A stretch of DNA of 64,000 nucleotides from Methylotenera sp. (GCA_017880905.1 JADGRO010000031.1:1-64000); one strand, 5' to 3'. Positions 27,536 through 39,699 are shown, numbered from the stretch's first letter. Translations and numbers: made by a program. The notes: generated by a model not told the origin, from the letters alone.

Positions 27536-28732
27536 CTATTCTTTTGCTGCTTTTGCTACAGCACTAGAAACCCTTGCCAATAAACGCTTATCAAATGGTT
27601 TGGGAATAATATATTCGCGCCCAAATTTAAGTTCTTTCAAGTTATATGCTTGCAAGACATCTGCAGGTACGGGTTCACGCGCGAGCTCACTCAAAGCGTA
27701 TGCCGCGGCAACTTTCATTTTTTCGGTAATTTTAGTGGCTTTTGCATCAAGCGCACCACGGAAAAGATATGGAAAACACAAGGCGTTATTGACTTGATTC
27801 GGAAAATCACTGCGTCCAGTCGCCATCAAAATATCGTCACGAATCGCATGCGCTACGTTGGGCAATACTTCAGGGTCTGGATTCGCCAGCGCAAAAATAA
27901 TTGGGTTTTTAGCCATGCTTTTTATTAAACTTGCATCAAGTGCGTTTTTAGCCGAAACACCAATAAATACATCACAATTTGGCATCATGTCCCCTAGTGT
28001 TTTTGCGTCGCTGGGCTTAACCGCCAACTCACGATTGTTGTCATGTAAATCAGCACGCGAAGTATCTATCACGCCAGTTCTATCCACCATGGTGACGTTG
28101 GTGGCACCCATTAATTTAAGTAATTTCGCACATGAACATCCCGCTGCGCCAGCACCTAAAAACACAATTTTAGCGGTGAGCAATGTTTTGCCTTGTAACT
28201 CAAGCGCATTCAATAATGCCGCTGCCACAATCACTGCTGTGCCGTGTTGATCGTCATGAAACACAGGAATATCAAGGCGTTTCTTCAGCTCGTTTTCAAT
28301 ATAAAAACAATGTGGTGCGGCGATGTCTTCTAAATTAATACCGCCAAAGGTTGGTGCAATATTCACCACGGTTTGAATAAATTCATCCGGCGTTTTAGCG
28401 TTAATTTCAATATCAAACACGTCGATACCTGCAAAGCGCTTAAATAATACGGCTTTGCCTTCCATCACAGGTTTACTGGCAAGCGCACCCATGTTGCCTA
28501 AACCCAGCACTGCCGTACCATCTGTAATCACGGCGACTAAATTGCCTTTATTGGTATATTTATAGGCATTTGCAGGGTCGGCATTGATTTCAAGCACGGG
28601 TGCTGCTACGCCAGGCGTATAGGCCAGCGATAAATCATCCTGCGTAGCACATGGCTTGGATGATTCCACGGACAGCTTGCCAGGAATTGGAAATTGGTGG
28701 TAATCGAGTGCGCGTTTTTTTAGGTTATCCAT
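27536..28732 (-). CDS. malic enzyme, short form
   Basis: Oxidative decarboxylation of malate to pyruvate with NAD(P)+. 398 residues, lacking the phosphotransacetylase-like C-terminal domain of MaeB. Visible motifs are [10 protein letters not shown] with the catalytic Tyr, [15 protein letters not shown], the metal-site HDDQHGTAV, and the nucleotide fold [10 protein letters not shown]. It sits between gntR (17 bases) and sdhC (1 base), linking succinate oxidation to pyruvate. Whether it uses NAD or NADP cannot be told by eye. Confidence 0.93.
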   Translation of the reverse strand: MDNLKKRALDYHQFPIPGKLSVESSKPCATQDDLSLAYTPGVAAPVLEINADPANAYKYTNKGNLVAVITDGTAVLGLGNMGALASKPVMEGKAVLFKRFAGIDVFDIEINAKTPDEFIQTVVNIAPTFGGINLEDIAAPHCFYIENELKKRLDIPVFHDDQHGTAVIVAAALLNALELQGKTLLTAKIVFLGAGAAGCSCAKLLKLMGATNVTMVDRTGVIDTSRADLHDNNRELAVKPSDAKTLGDMMPNCDVFIGVSAKNALDASLIKSMAKNPIIFALANPDPEVLPNVAHAIRDDILMATGRSDFPNQVNNALCFPYLFRGALDAKATKITEKMKVAAAYALSELAREPVPADVLQAYNLKELKFGREYIIPKPFDKRLLARVSSAVAKAAKE

Positions 28733-28749
28733 TAAATGCTTTCATTTTT

Positions 28750-29487
28750 TTACTCTAATTCGTTCATGTAGTGATGATCGTCCGTTAAGCAAAGGCCTAA
28801 TCGCCATTCCATTGGCTTGTCGCCATAAGTATATGAAACGCGCTCAATACTTAACAATGGCGTGCCCAACTTTAAATTTAAGGCTTTAGCGACCTCACCA
28901 GTTGCCGCTACGGCAATAAGTCGCTCTTCAGCACGTATCATGCGAATGCCGTATTCTGTCTCATACATGCCGTACATTGAACCATTATTCTCTTCTATTC
29001 TAGTGCTGTTAAGGCCTTTAAATGGTGCGGCCGGCACAATAATATGATCATAAATAAGCGGCCTGCCAGAAAAAGTGAGCAGGCGTTTTACATCAATTAA
29101 AGCTGCGCCCGCTTTTAATTCTAAAATCTTAGCAAGGCGATTATCAGCCTTAGTTTTGCTACAAGATATCAATTCATTTTGCAGCGCTTCCTTATGACCA
29201 TCTACAGCGGTTAAGCGTAAAAAACGTAGCTTGATGCCTTCTTCATTATGAGTTGCAACAAAGGTACCTTTGCCTTGGCGACGAATTAAAATATTCTCGC
29301 CCGCAAGGCTATCAATGGCTTTACGTACTGTACCCTGTGATACTTTATAGCGCGCGGCCAAATCAATTTCACTCGGAATCATCTCGCCTGGGCGCCATTC
29401 TCCACCAATTAAACTCTGCGTTAGCAGCACTTTAATTTGGTCGTACAGCGGCCTATAATTTGGCGAGTTATAAGTTTTATCTGTCAT
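28750..29487 (-). CDS. GntR/HutC-type regulator with UTRA domain
   Basis: 245 residues. Winged helix at 10-75 (GEMIPSEIDLAARYKVSQGTV, split as GEMIPSEIDLA and YKVSQGTVRKAID) with an RRQGKGTFVA wing, and a UTRA effector domain at about 95-235. It heads the malic enzyme-sdh-fumA operon and is the likely local regulator, probably responding to an organic acid. A 15-bp palindrome (29502-29516) lies just upstream of its start and a larger inverted repeat at 29565-29593. The effector is not known from sequence. Confidence 0.9.
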   Translation of the reverse strand: MTDKTYNSPNYRPLYDQIKVLLTQSLIGGEWRPGEMIPSEIDLAARYKVSQGTVRKAIDSLAGENILIRRQGKGTFVATHNEEGIKLRFLRLTAVDGHKEALQNELISCSKTKADNRLAKILELKAGAALIDVKRLLTFSGRPLIYDHIIVPAAPFKGLNSTRIEENNGSMYGMYETEYGIRMIRAEERLIAVAATGEVAKALNLKLGTPLLSIERVSYTYGDKPMEWRLGLCLTDDHHYMNELE

Positions 29488-29564
29488 AATAATTTTGCAG
29501 CATTGCAGAATGCAATATTTAAGTTGAAGAATTAAAACATACCAAATAAAAATAGTCTAGTGTT

Positions 29565-29593
29565 ATATATCTTATATAAGACATAAGATATAT
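29565..29593. promoter_or_regulatory. putative GntR operator
   Basis: ATATATCTTAT (29565-29575) and ATAAGATATAT (29583-29593) form a perfect 11-bp inverted repeat with a 7-base spacer, and a 10-bp palindrome CTTATATAAG (29571-29580) overlaps the left arm. It lies 78 bases upstream of gntR and directly abuts the -35 box facing purB. Operator function is inferred. Confidence 0.6.
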
Positions 29594-29594
29594 G

Positions 29595-29622
29595 TTGACA
29601 ACTAAAGAAAGTCCTATATAAT
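29595..29622 (+). promoter_or_regulatory. consensus sigma70 promoter facing purB
   Basis: TTGACA at 29595-29600 and TATAAT at 29617-29622, both exact consensus, separated by 16 bases. It would start transcription about 140 bases upstream of purB. The adjacent inverted repeat could let the GntR protein influence it. Confidence 0.75.
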
Positions 29623-29711
29623 TTAGTCTTGCTTAAAAAACTATTGATGAAATTTAGCCCTAATCTCAACTGCCCAATGATCTGCACCTATCACTGTAAG
29701 TCAGCCAATAG

Positions 29712-31735
<2,024 letters not shown>

Positions 31736-31736
31736 C

Positions 31737-32081
31737 ATGCTGCCAGCATTAAGAATTGGCGCGGGCTCTAGCATAGTTGCTTTAATATTTTTATGTCTTG
31801 CTTGGGAGGCGATTCTCGCACCGCTCAGGCCAGGCGGCTCGTTACTTATTTTGAAAGCGCTGCCACTTCTATTGCCGTTATTTGGCATTCTCAAAGGCCG
31901 CCGCTACACTTATCAGTGGGCAAGTATGTTTATTTTGCTTTATTTTACTGAAGGCGTGGTACGCGCTTGGTCTGACCATGGCACTTCTGCCAAATTGGCG
32001 ATGGTAGAAGTGGTACTTTCGCTCATATTTTTCACCTGCGCAATTTTTTACGCGAAACTCATACAACAGCCATCGCAATAA
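31737..32081 (+). CDS. DUF2069 inner-membrane protein
   Basis: 114 residues from the ATG at 31737, 1 base after the wrbA stop. About four membrane helices, with conserved LRPGGS after helix 1 and a FTEGVVRAWSD segment typical of DUF2069 proteins. Function unknown; regularly found beside wrbA. Confidence 0.85.
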   Translation: MLPALRIGAGSSIVALIFLCLAWEAILAPLRPGGSLLILKALPLLLPLFGILKGRRYTYQWASMFILLYFTEGVVRAWSDHGTSAKLAMVEVVLSLIFFTCAIFYAKLIQQPSQ

Positions 32082-32150
32082 AGCCGCCTTCCTTTATAAT
32101 AAAGTAATGAGAATGCTATTAACTATAAAAATACGATTAGTAAGTCACGT

Positions 32151-32894
32151 ATGAAAATACTACTTTCGAACGACGATGGCTATTTTGCGCCCGGTCTGAA
32201 CATTTTAGCCAACTATTTAGCTAAATTTGCCGAAATTACCGTAGTTGCACCAGAGAGAAATCGCAGCGGGGCCAGTAACTCGCTTACCCTAGATAGACCT
32301 TTGAGCGTGCGTAAAGCCAGTAACGGCTTTTTTTATGTAAATGGCACACCGACCGATTGCGTGCATTTAGCTTTAACAGGCTTGATGGAAGCCCCGCCAG
32401 ATATGGTGATTTCTGGGATTAACGATGGCGCCAATATGGGCGATGACACGATTTATTCTGGCACTGTGGCGGCGGCAATGGAAGGCTATTTGCTGGATAT
32501 CCCTTCATTTGCTGTATCCATGTCTCAACACAGCGCGACGCACTTTGAGACGGCTGCGCGTGTAACAGTTGAGCTGATCCAACACGCGATGAAAACCAAA
32601 TGTAAATCGCCGCTTTTACTCAATATTAACGTGCCAGATGTGCCTTATGACGCGTTAAAAGGCAAGGTTATCACGCGCTTAGGCAAGCGCCATAAGGCCG
32701 AGCCTGTTATGCAGCTTAAAACACCTCGTGGTGAAACCGTATATTGGGTAGGCGCGGCCGGCCAACCAAACGATGGCGGCATAGGCACTGATTTTTATGC
32801 GGTTTCGCATAATCAAGTGTCCATTTCGCCTATTCAGGTCGATTTAACCAAACATGCTCAACTGGACGAATTAAAAAACTGGCTGACTCAATAA
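32151..32894 (+). CDS. surE: 5'/3'-nucleotidase SurE
   Basis: Dephosphorylates nucleoside 5'- and 3'-monophosphates; metal dependent. 247 residues, family length. The hallmark [10 protein letters not shown] with the paired metal-binding Asp is at residues 5-14, and [19 protein letters not shown] forms the active-site wall. First gene of the conserved surE-pcm-nlpD cluster. Confidence 0.98.
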   Translation: MKILLSNDDGYFAPGLNILANYLAKFAEITVVAPERNRSGASNSLTLDRPLSVRKASNGFFYVNGTPTDCVHLALTGLMEAPPDMVISGINDGANMGDDTIYSGTVAAAMEGYLLDIPSFAVSMSQHSATHFETAARVTVELIQHAMKTKCKSPLLLNINVPDVPYDALKGKVITRLGKRHKAEPVMQLKTPRGETVYWVGAAGQPNDGGIGTDFYAVSHNQVSISPIQVDLTKHAQLDELKNWLTQ

Positions 32895-32910
32895 TGGCCG
32901 ACTTAGCATA

Positions 32911-33579
32911 ATGGCATTAGCAAAACCGACTAAAACTGGCATTGGCATGACCTCGCTTCGCACACGCGAGCGAATGCTGGCACGGCTGCGCGAGCAAGGC
33001 ATTAAAGATGAGGTGGTGTTGCATGCTATGGGTGAAATTCCACGGCATATTTTTGTGGACGATGCCTTGTCGATTCGTGCTTACGAAGACGTTTCTCTGC
33101 CCATTGGATACAATCAAACCATCTCGCAACCTTACATTGTGGCACGTATGACCGAGATTTTACGCAACGGCAAACAGTTGGGTAAAGTCCTGGAAATTGG
33201 CACTGGTTGCGGCTACCAAACCGCCATATTGTCGCGCGTAGCTAAAGAAGTACTTTCGCTTGAACGCATTCGTCCTTTGGTGATGAAAGCACGTGGACAT
33301 TTGCGCACCCTCAAATGCAACAACGTGAAGCTAGATCACGCGGATGGTAGTCTCGGACTCAGTGAATTCGCGCCGTTTGACGGCATTATTGTCACCGCTG
33401 CGGCTGGACATGTACCACAAGAATTACTCGCACAACTCGCTGTTGGCGGACGCATGGTGATTCCGATCGGCACCAACACGCAAAACTTACACTTGATTGA
33501 ACGCTTGGGAAATGAGTATAAACAAAGCAAACTAGAGTCGGTAAAATTTGTACCTTTACTGGGGGGCGTCAGCGCATGA
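32911..33579 (+). CDS. pcm: protein-L-isoaspartate O-methyltransferase
   Basis: Repairs isoaspartyl residues in aged proteins using SAM. 222 residues, slightly long at the N-terminus because of a 12-residue lead before [11 protein letters not shown], so translation could instead start at 32947. SAM motif [13 protein letters not shown], with [12 protein letters not shown] before it. Sixteen bases after surE; stop overlaps nlpD by 4. Confidence 0.97.
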   Translation: MALAKPTKTGIGMTSLRTRERMLARLREQGIKDEVVLHAMGEIPRHIFVDDALSIRAYEDVSLPIGYNQTISQPYIVARMTEILRNGKQLGKVLEIGTGCGYQTAILSRVAKEVLSLERIRPLVMKARGHLRTLKCNNVKLDHADGSLGLSEFAPFDGIIVTAAAGHVPQELLAQLAVGGRMVIPIGTNTQNLHLIERLGNEYKQSKLESVKFVPLLGGVSA

Positions 33580-34604
33580 CGCGTTTATTCATTTTAAGCT
33601 TTTTAATATTTTCAATTACTGCTTGCGAAAATAACCCGCCCGCACCAGTGATTGAACGAGCTCCGCAAGCATCCAAGCCAAAACCGCCCGATGCAAAATC
33701 TACAGAAACCAAACCTTTAGACCAAAAAAACGTAGGAAATACAGCCGGAAACAAGGATTGGCGGCCAGATAGCCATATTGTTGTAAAAGGAGATACCTTG
33801 TTTGGCATTGGCTTAGAGTATGGTCTTGATTACAAAGAAATCGCCGCAGCCAATAACATCCCGCCACCTTATCCAATAAAAATTGGTCAAAAACTTGATT
33901 TAAGCAGTTTTAAAAGCAAAATCAACACAATAACCGAAGCCAGTAAAACCGAGAGCGGCAAAACTGAGGACGGCGTAGTCATTACGCCCATGAAAACTGA
34001 ATCTGTAGTGACTGAAGCGAAACCAACGCAAAATGCCAGCAAACCAACCGTGCAATCTGCTGTCACCCCTGTATTAAGTGAGCCAAAAGCAGTGCGCGAG
34101 CCTTATAGCCTAGAAGCGCTCAATCGTGTCCCAAACAAATCTGCTGATATAAAAGAAGCCAAACCTGCCGAAATAAAATCAAGCGAGGCAAAACCCACTG
34201 ACGCGAAATCAAGTGACACTAATACAAGCGATGATGAAGCTATCACTTGGAGCTGGCCAACACAGGGCAAAGTGGTGGCTGGTTTTAACGAAGCCAGCAA
34301 CAAAGGCATTGATATCACAGGCACTACAGGTCAAGCCATTAATGCAGCCAGTGCTGGCAAAGTGATTTATAGTGGCTCTGACTTGCGCGGTTATGGCAAA
34401 TTAGTGATTATCAAGCACAATAAAACCTATTTATCGGTTTATGCGCACAATAGCAAAATTGTAGCGAAAGAAGGCCAGGCGGTGACGGCTGGTCAAAAAA
34501 TTGCCGAAATGGGCAATACCGATTCCAGCACAGTTAAATTGCACTTTGAAATTCGCCGTTTGGGTAAATCGGTTGACCCCGCCAAGTATTTAAACCAGAA
34601 TTAG
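33576..34604 (+). CDS. nlpD: NlpD-like LysM / degenerate M23 lipoprotein
   Basis: 342-residue outer-membrane lipoprotein that activates septal amidases such as AmiC. Lipobox ITAC with Cys17; LysM at about 68-110 ([10 protein letters not shown]); a Lys/Glu/Ser/Thr-rich linker with repeated [18 protein letters not shown]-like units (about 190-220); M23 domain at 230-340. The zinc ligands are missing (NKGIDITG for HxGxD, KLHFEI for HxH), as in NlpD. Overlaps pcm by 4 bases. Confidence 0.93.
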   Translation: MTRLFILSFLIFSITACENNPPAPVIERAPQASKPKPPDAKSTETKPLDQKNVGNTAGNKDWRPDSHIVVKGDTLFGIGLEYGLDYKEIAAANNIPPPYPIKIGQKLDLSSFKSKINTITEASKTESGKTEDGVVITPMKTESVVTEAKPTQNASKPTVQSAVTPVLSEPKAVREPYSLEALNRVPNKSADIKEAKPAEIKSSEAKPTDAKSSDTNTSDDEAITWSWPTQGKVVAGFNEASNKGIDITGTTGQAINAASAGKVIYSGSDLRGYGKLVIIKHNKTYLSVYAHNSKIVAKEGQAVTAGQKIAEMGNTDSSTVKLHFEIRRLGKSVDPAKYLNQN

Positions 34605-34648
34605 TATCTCAATCAAAATTAGCACATTCTAATCTCAGGGAGATTGCC

Positions 34649-35014
34649 ATGGCCGCACCACTTAAGAAAGAACCCAATAAATACGCAAAAAATGCTGATA
34701 TTAAAGCCGATACGCTTTCAAAAACCTTATTGTCTGTCGCGGGTTTCGGGCTCATGATTATCGGCATTATTGGCATTGCCATGGAATTTTTTAAAGACGG
34801 CGGCTGGCTAAAGTCGGCGCTAGGCTGGCTGTTTGATTCCACCACGCACATGATGCTTATTCCTGTCATCATTTTTGTGGCATGGCTACTCAACCGCGTG
34901 ATGTCATCGCCCAATAAAAATGAAAGCAAAAAAGCGGGTAATATCCCCATGTATATCATGATGGCTATTGGCGCTTTTTATCTGTTTCGATTTATGACAA
35001 CAGGCGGATTTTAA
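34649..35014 (+). CDS. small membrane protein of unknown function
   Basis: 121 residues; GGGAG lies 6 bases before the ATG. Lys-rich N-terminus, then three likely helices (about 30-48, 68-88, 98-116). No family recognised. It occupies the position after nlpD where rpoS is found in many proteobacteria. Confidence 0.7.
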   Translation: MAAPLKKEPNKYAKNADIKADTLSKTLLSVAGFGLMIIGIIGIAMEFFKDGGWLKSALGWLFDSTTHMMLIPVIIFVAWLLNRVMSSPNKNESKKAGNIPMYIMMAIGAFYLFRFMTTGGF

Positions 35015-35030
35015 AAAAATCATTCTAATA

Positions 35031-35072
35031 AAAAAACCGCTCTGCTTTTAATTAAACAGTCACGGCTTTTTT
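35031..35072. terminator. bidirectional terminator
   Basis: AAAAAACCG and CGGCTTTTTT flank an inner CTG...CAG and TTT/AAA pairing with small bulges. It lies between two convergent genes and has A and T runs on both sides. Confidence 0.6.
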
Positions 35073-35080
35073 ATCTCTAA

Positions 35081-35452
35081 CTAGTTCTTTTTTGCGGCTT
35101 CTGCAGCGTAATGCTGATGTACTAACGTCATATCACGCTCACGCGCCCATTTGATAATTTCTTCTAAGGCTGGCGCACCAATTTCGCCTACTTGTGTATG
35201 GATACCCGCTTGATCGCGAATCACCAAAATACCTGGGATTTGTTTTACTTCAAAATAATCACTAATTTCAGGGTCAGCTTCGGTATTCACCATACCAAAT
35301 ACAATATCTGGATTGCTTGCAGCGGCCGCTTCAAACGTTGGCGTAAAAGCCATACAAGGCTCACACCACGGCGCCCAAAAATCTACAATCACAAAATTAT
35401 TATTCTCGATTGTTTGTTTAAAATTTGCTTTGGTAAGTGTCACAACTGCCAT
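35081..35452 (-). CDS. thioredoxin-family protein
   Basis: 123 residues with a thioredoxin fold. The active site is WAPWCEPCMAF (CEPC instead of the CGPC of TrxA), cis-Pro in QIPGILVI. The C-terminal tail (RERDMTLVHQHYAAEAAKKN) is longer than in TrxA. A cytosolic thiol-disulfide reductase is likely; the altered dipeptide suggests a specialised partner. No signal peptide. Confidence 0.92.
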   Translation of the reverse strand: MAVVTLTKANFKQTIENNNFVIVDFWAPWCEPCMAFTPTFEAAAASNPDIVFGMVNTEADPEISDYFEVKQIPGILVIRDQAGIHTQVGEIGAPALEEIIKWARERDMTLVHQHYAAEAAKKN

Positions 35453-35523
35453 GATTTTGCCTTAATTTGAACAGCCACTTAAATTGACCAGAGGCGTGAT
35501 TCTAACAGACCTAAGCTATTAAG

Positions 35524-36126
35524 TTAAGACTTGACGGGTTTGCCCCAAGTCTCTGTAAAAAACAATTCGCCAAGTGGCTTGCGCTTGCGTTCTGCCATTT
35601 CGCGCGTTAAGGCTTCGCCTGTTACGGTGGCAATATCGGCGGGGTAGCCTACGCTAAGCATAGCCATAGGCGTATATTGTGCGGGAATGGCAAAATCTTC
35701 ACGCGTTTTATCAGCGTTAAATCCCCCCATTTGATGGGCCATCAAACCCATGCTGCTGGCTTGTAAACATAAGTTCTCAGCCGCCGCTCCTGTGTCATGT
35801 TGCCCCCATCGATTTGGCGTCTGGTTATGCTCAAATAAACTACCTGCGCATATCAACATCAATACTGGCGCCTCTTTCACCCATGTTTGATTATTAGGCA
35901 CGATGCAATCAAATGCCTGCTGCCAGGCTTGTGCATCAGTATTTTTATCCCACACAATAAAGCGCCAAGGCTGATCACCAAAGCACGAAGGCGCCCAGCG
36001 CGCGGCCTCTAGCAAGGCTATTATTTGCTCATGGCTAACTGATTTGACTGCATCGTAGGCGCGTCCACTCCAACGATTGGCAATGGTTTCGTTAATTGGA
36101 ACTTGAGTAATAGCGGGTTTTAACAT
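35524..36126 (-). CDS. nitroreductase-family protein
   Basis: 200-residue FMN flavoprotein. FMN-binding RWSGRAYD near the N-terminus, EAARWAPSCFGDQPWRF around 40-56 and SMGLMAHQMGGF in the middle. Reduces nitroaromatics, quinones or enones with NAD(P)H. Five bases after the Old Yellow Enzyme gene; last gene of a pirin-YceI-OYE-nitroreductase run. Confidence 0.93.
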   Translation of the reverse strand: MLKPAITQVPINETIANRWSGRAYDAVKSVSHEQIIALLEAARWAPSCFGDQPWRFIVWDKNTDAQAWQQAFDCIVPNNQTWVKEAPVLMLICAGSLFEHNQTPNRWGQHDTGAAAENLCLQASSMGLMAHQMGGFNADKTREDFAIPAQYTPMAMLSVGYPADIATVTGEALTREMAERKRKPLGELFFTETWGKPVKS

Positions 36127-36131
36127 TATTC

Positions 36132-37208
36132 TTAGACTTTCAAAAATGGGTAATCAGAATAACCTTTTTCATCCCCACCATAAAAAGTATTGACGTCAGC
36201 TTGGTTGAGTGGCGCATTGGTTCTATAACGTTCCACCAAATCTGGATTAGCGAGAAATGGTACGCCATAAGCAATTACATCAGCATGACCACTCGCAATG
36301 GCGGCGTTACCGCGAGCTTTATCATAAGCCAAGTTGGCCATATAAGCGCCTTTAAAATGTTTACGTAATGCCACAAAATCAAAGGGCTGCGCCCCGCCAC
36401 CACCAATGCCACCTTCCACCACATGCAAATAAGCCAAATTAAATTGATTTAAGCTTTCGACCACATAATTAAACAGCGCTTGCGGGTTGCTGTCATACAT
36501 GTCGTTAAATGGATTCACGGGCGATATGCGAATGCCAACTTTGTCGCCCCCTGCAACATCTACCACTGCTTTCACCACTTCCATCAACAACCGTGCACGA
36601 TTTTCAAAGCTGCCGCCGTAATTATCGGTACGTTTATTGCTGCCATCACGCAAAAATTGATCCAACAAATAACCATTTGCAGCGTGAATTTCTACACCAT
36701 CAAAACCCGCAGCAAGCGCGCATTTTGTGGCGTGGATATATTCATTCACGATACCCGGCAACCCGCTAACATCTAAAGCACGCGGGGTGACAAAATCTTG
36801 TAAGCCCTGATAAGTAAACGCTTGGCCAGCAGGCTTGATGGCTGATGGCGCAATTGGTAAAATACCGTTTGGCAACAAACTTGGATGCGAAATGCGCCCC
36901 ACATGCCATATTTGTGAAACGATTTTTCCACCTTTTGCATGTACCGCGTCCACCACTTTTTTCCAGCCAGCCACTTGACTCTCGGTATAAATACCTGGCA
37001 ACGCTGGGTAACCATGCGCCATGTCAGAAATTGGCGTGGCCTCAGTAACAATTAAACCCGCTGTTGCGCGCTGTTCATAGTAAGTCACGTTCATGGCTTG
37101 AGGCACACCGCCAGCACCCGCTCTATTCCTTGTGAGTGGCGCCATGACCATGCGATTTTTCAAACTGATGGAACCTAATTTTACTGGACTAAATAAATCT
37201 AATGTCAT
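36132..37208 (-). CDS. alkene reductase, Old Yellow Enzyme family
   Basis: 358 residues, NemA-like. FMN-dependent reduction of activated C=C bonds. VMAPLTRNRA at the N-terminus, QIWHVGRISHP, catalytic HAANGYLLDQF with the substrate-binding His/Asn pair, RTDNYGGSFENRARL, and PFLANPDLVER near the end. In one run with nitroreductase downstream and YceI and pirin upstream. Confidence 0.96.
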   Translation of the reverse strand: MTLDLFSPVKLGSISLKNRMVMAPLTRNRAGAGGVPQAMNVTYYEQRATAGLIVTEATPISDMAHGYPALPGIYTESQVAGWKKVVDAVHAKGGKIVSQIWHVGRISHPSLLPNGILPIAPSAIKPAGQAFTYQGLQDFVTPRALDVSGLPGIVNEYIHATKCALAAGFDGVEIHAANGYLLDQFLRDGSNKRTDNYGGSFENRARLLMEVVKAVVDVAGGDKVGIRISPVNPFNDMYDSNPQALFNYVVESLNQFNLAYLHVVEGGIGGGGAQPFDFVALRKHFKGAYMANLAYDKARGNAAIASGHADVIAYGVPFLANPDLVERYRTNAPLNQADVNTFYGGDEKGYSDYPFLKV

Positions 37209-37242
37209 GCCTGTTTCCTTTTCATATCAGTTCTCAGTTTTT

Positions 37243-37854
37243 TTACTGTTTAAGTGGATTTGGGGGTGGCAATTTTACGCCTTCAATCAATAGCGTAATT
37301 TCAATGTCATCGCCAACAGGCGCATCTTTTTTAAGCGGCCAAGCAAAGCCAAAATCACTGGCTTTTAATGCCGTATGCGCCTCAAAGCCTGCGCGGTAAC
37401 CCCCCCAAGGGTCGCTGCCAAAACCCAGCACTTTAAAAGGAAAGGTCATTTCTTTCGCCACGCCGTGCATGGTAAGTACACCTGTCATCACGCCTTCGGT
37501 ATTCGAGCTTGCTTCGATATTTTTGCTTACAAAGGTCATTTCGGCAAATTTATTAGTGTCTAAATATTCGGCTTCTTCTTTGATATTTTTGTCTCGCTTG
37601 GCGTGGCTACTATTCACGCTCAGCATGTTAATTTTGGCTTCTACGCTTGAATTCGCCAAGTGATCTACATCAATCATAATTTTGCCTTTAATGTCACTAA
37701 AAGTACCCGAGGTTTTCGAAGCCACATGACGTATGCTCCAATTGGCGAAACTGTGACTATCGTCAATTCTATAGGCATCTGCTTCTGCAAACGCATGGCT
37801 GCAAGCCAATACCAGAGCGACTCCCAGGGCAGCGTTTTTTGCTATATTTTTCAT
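37243..37854 (-). CDS. YceI-family periplasmic protein
   Basis: 203 residues. Signal peptide at 1-23 (ACSHAFA cut), then the YceI lipocalin-like beta barrel (YRIDDSHSFANWSIRHV, GTFSDIKGKI, GVLTMHGVAKEMTFP, DFGFAWPLKKDAPVGDDIEI). Members bind long isoprenoid chains such as polyprenyl quinones. That fits neighbours acting on quinone-like electrophiles, though its cargo here is unknown. Confidence 0.94.
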   Translation of the reverse strand: MKNIAKNAALGVALVLACSHAFAEADAYRIDDSHSFANWSIRHVASKTSGTFSDIKGKIMIDVDHLANSSVEAKINMLSVNSSHAKRDKNIKEEAEYLDTNKFAEMTFVSKNIEASSNTEGVMTGVLTMHGVAKEMTFPFKVLGFGSDPWGGYRAGFEAHTALKASDFGFAWPLKKDAPVGDDIEITLLIEGVKLPPPNPLKQ

Positions 37855-37872
37855 ATTATTCTCCTAAATAAA

Positions 37873-38577
37873 TTAGACTGCTGGTAAATCAAATAATAAT
37901 ATTTCTGCATCATCTATGGCTGTAATTTGTATCGTTTGCGCATTATCAAACATGGCTGCATCGCCTGTATTTAGTAGCTTTTGATTAATCTCAACTCTAC
38001 CACTCGCCACTTGCAAATATGCGCTACGATCTTGTTTAAGAGCGTACTCAAGCTCTTTTCGTTCAATTAGTTTCGCTGCAAAGAGTGTCATATCTTGATG
38101 AACAATTAATGAATTATTCTCTCCGTTTTGCGAGGCCAATAAACACCATTGGTTTTGTTTCTGCGCGTCTTCAAAATATTTATCTTCATAGCTTGGTGTC
38201 AAGCCTTGTTGATTGGGCAAAATCCAAATTTGTAGTAAATGTACTGACTCGGCATCCGATGCATTAAACTCACTATGCGTAATGCCTGTACCTGCCGTCA
38301 TGCGCTGCACGTGGCCTTGGTGAATAACTTCCACATTACCCAGACTATCTTTATGCGCTAAATTGCCTTGCAACACATAGGTGATGATTTCCATATCGGC
38401 ATGTGAATGCATACCAAAGCCTTGCCCTGGTGCAATAACGTCTTCATTAATCACGCGCAGCACCGAAAAACCCATCCAATTCGGGTCGTAATAATTGGCG
38501 AATGAAAACGAATGATAGCTATCTAGCCAGCCATGGTTGGCATGTCCACGTTGTTGTGAGGTTCTAATTTGCACCAT
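37873..38577 (-). CDS. pirin-family protein (YhhW-like)
   Basis: 234-residue bicupin. Metal ligands of the N-terminal cupin appear in GMHSHADMEIITYVLQG and GITHSEFN; SFSFANYYDPNWMGF matches the pirin N-terminus. Some bacterial pirins have quercetin 2,3-dioxygenase activity. First gene of the four-gene minus-strand run; no regulator gene is adjacent. Confidence 0.94.
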   Translation of the reverse strand: MVQIRTSQQRGHANHGWLDSYHSFSFANYYDPNWMGFSVLRVINEDVIAPGQGFGMHSHADMEIITYVLQGNLAHKDSLGNVEVIHQGHVQRMTAGTGITHSEFNASDAESVHLLQIWILPNQQGLTPSYEDKYFEDAQKQNQWCLLASQNGENNSLIVHQDMTLFAAKLIERKELEYALKQDRSAYLQVASGRVEINQKLLNTGDAAMFDNAQTIQITAIDDAEILLFDLPAV

Positions 38578-38658
38578 TCTTCTCTTTTCTTCCGCTATTT
38601 CATTAAGGCTTCAGTATGCTAATATTAAGCCATTATCACTTAATTTCAAGGCAACTTT

Positions 38659-39129
38659 ATGACGCAAGATCAACTCCCACGCGAATTTGAACCACTTAAC
38701 AAAGTTGCGGTTAGGGCCATGCTGTGGCTAAACGGCTTTGCACACATCGTCATCGGCCTGGCACTGGCTATTTCTGTATTGATGTTTACTTGGCTATTTT
38801 TTAAAGATGTGCAAAATGCCGCGGATTCGAACAACTTGGTACATGGCTTTTTGCATGCACTTGGCACGCTGATGTTGCTGTGGTCCATCTCTGCGCTTAT
38901 CTCTGCGGAAATACGCTATTTAATGGGTAGCAAACTACAAGTCGAAACCTTTATCGAAGTGGTATTGGTGCTGTTTTTACGCAAGCTCATTGTAATGCCA
39001 GTACAAGACGCCAGCCCTACTTTTGAGGAAATTGGTATGTGGGTAGGCGGCGCATTTGTGTTGGGGCTAATCTACGTGTTAGTACGCTGGTCCGATAATA
39101 ACACTCAGCAAAATAATCAAGAAAGATAA
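38659..39129 (+). CDS. PsiE-like membrane protein
   Basis: 156 residues with four predicted helices (about 28-50, 63-88, 95-118, 130-148). The pattern, including YLMGSKLQVETFIEVVLVLFLRKL between helices, resembles the phosphate-starvation-inducible PsiE family. Assignment is by pattern only. It ends 9 bases before tadA and is probably cotranscribed. Confidence 0.6.
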   Translation: MTQDQLPREFEPLNKVAVRAMLWLNGFAHIVIGLALAISVLMFTWLFFKDVQNAADSNNLVHGFLHALGTLMLLWSISALISAEIRYLMGSKLQVETFIEVVLVLFLRKLIVMPVQDASPTFEEIGMWVGGAFVLGLIYVLVRWSDNNTQQNNQER

Positions 39130-39597
<468 letters not shown>

Positions 39598-39699
39598 TTT
39601 TTTTGTCATCCTTGTCGTCAACGAACATCTTAATGCGTTTTAATAGGTATTGATGATAAATCAATATTTTTTAAATATGTAACATTATTGGAGAATATT

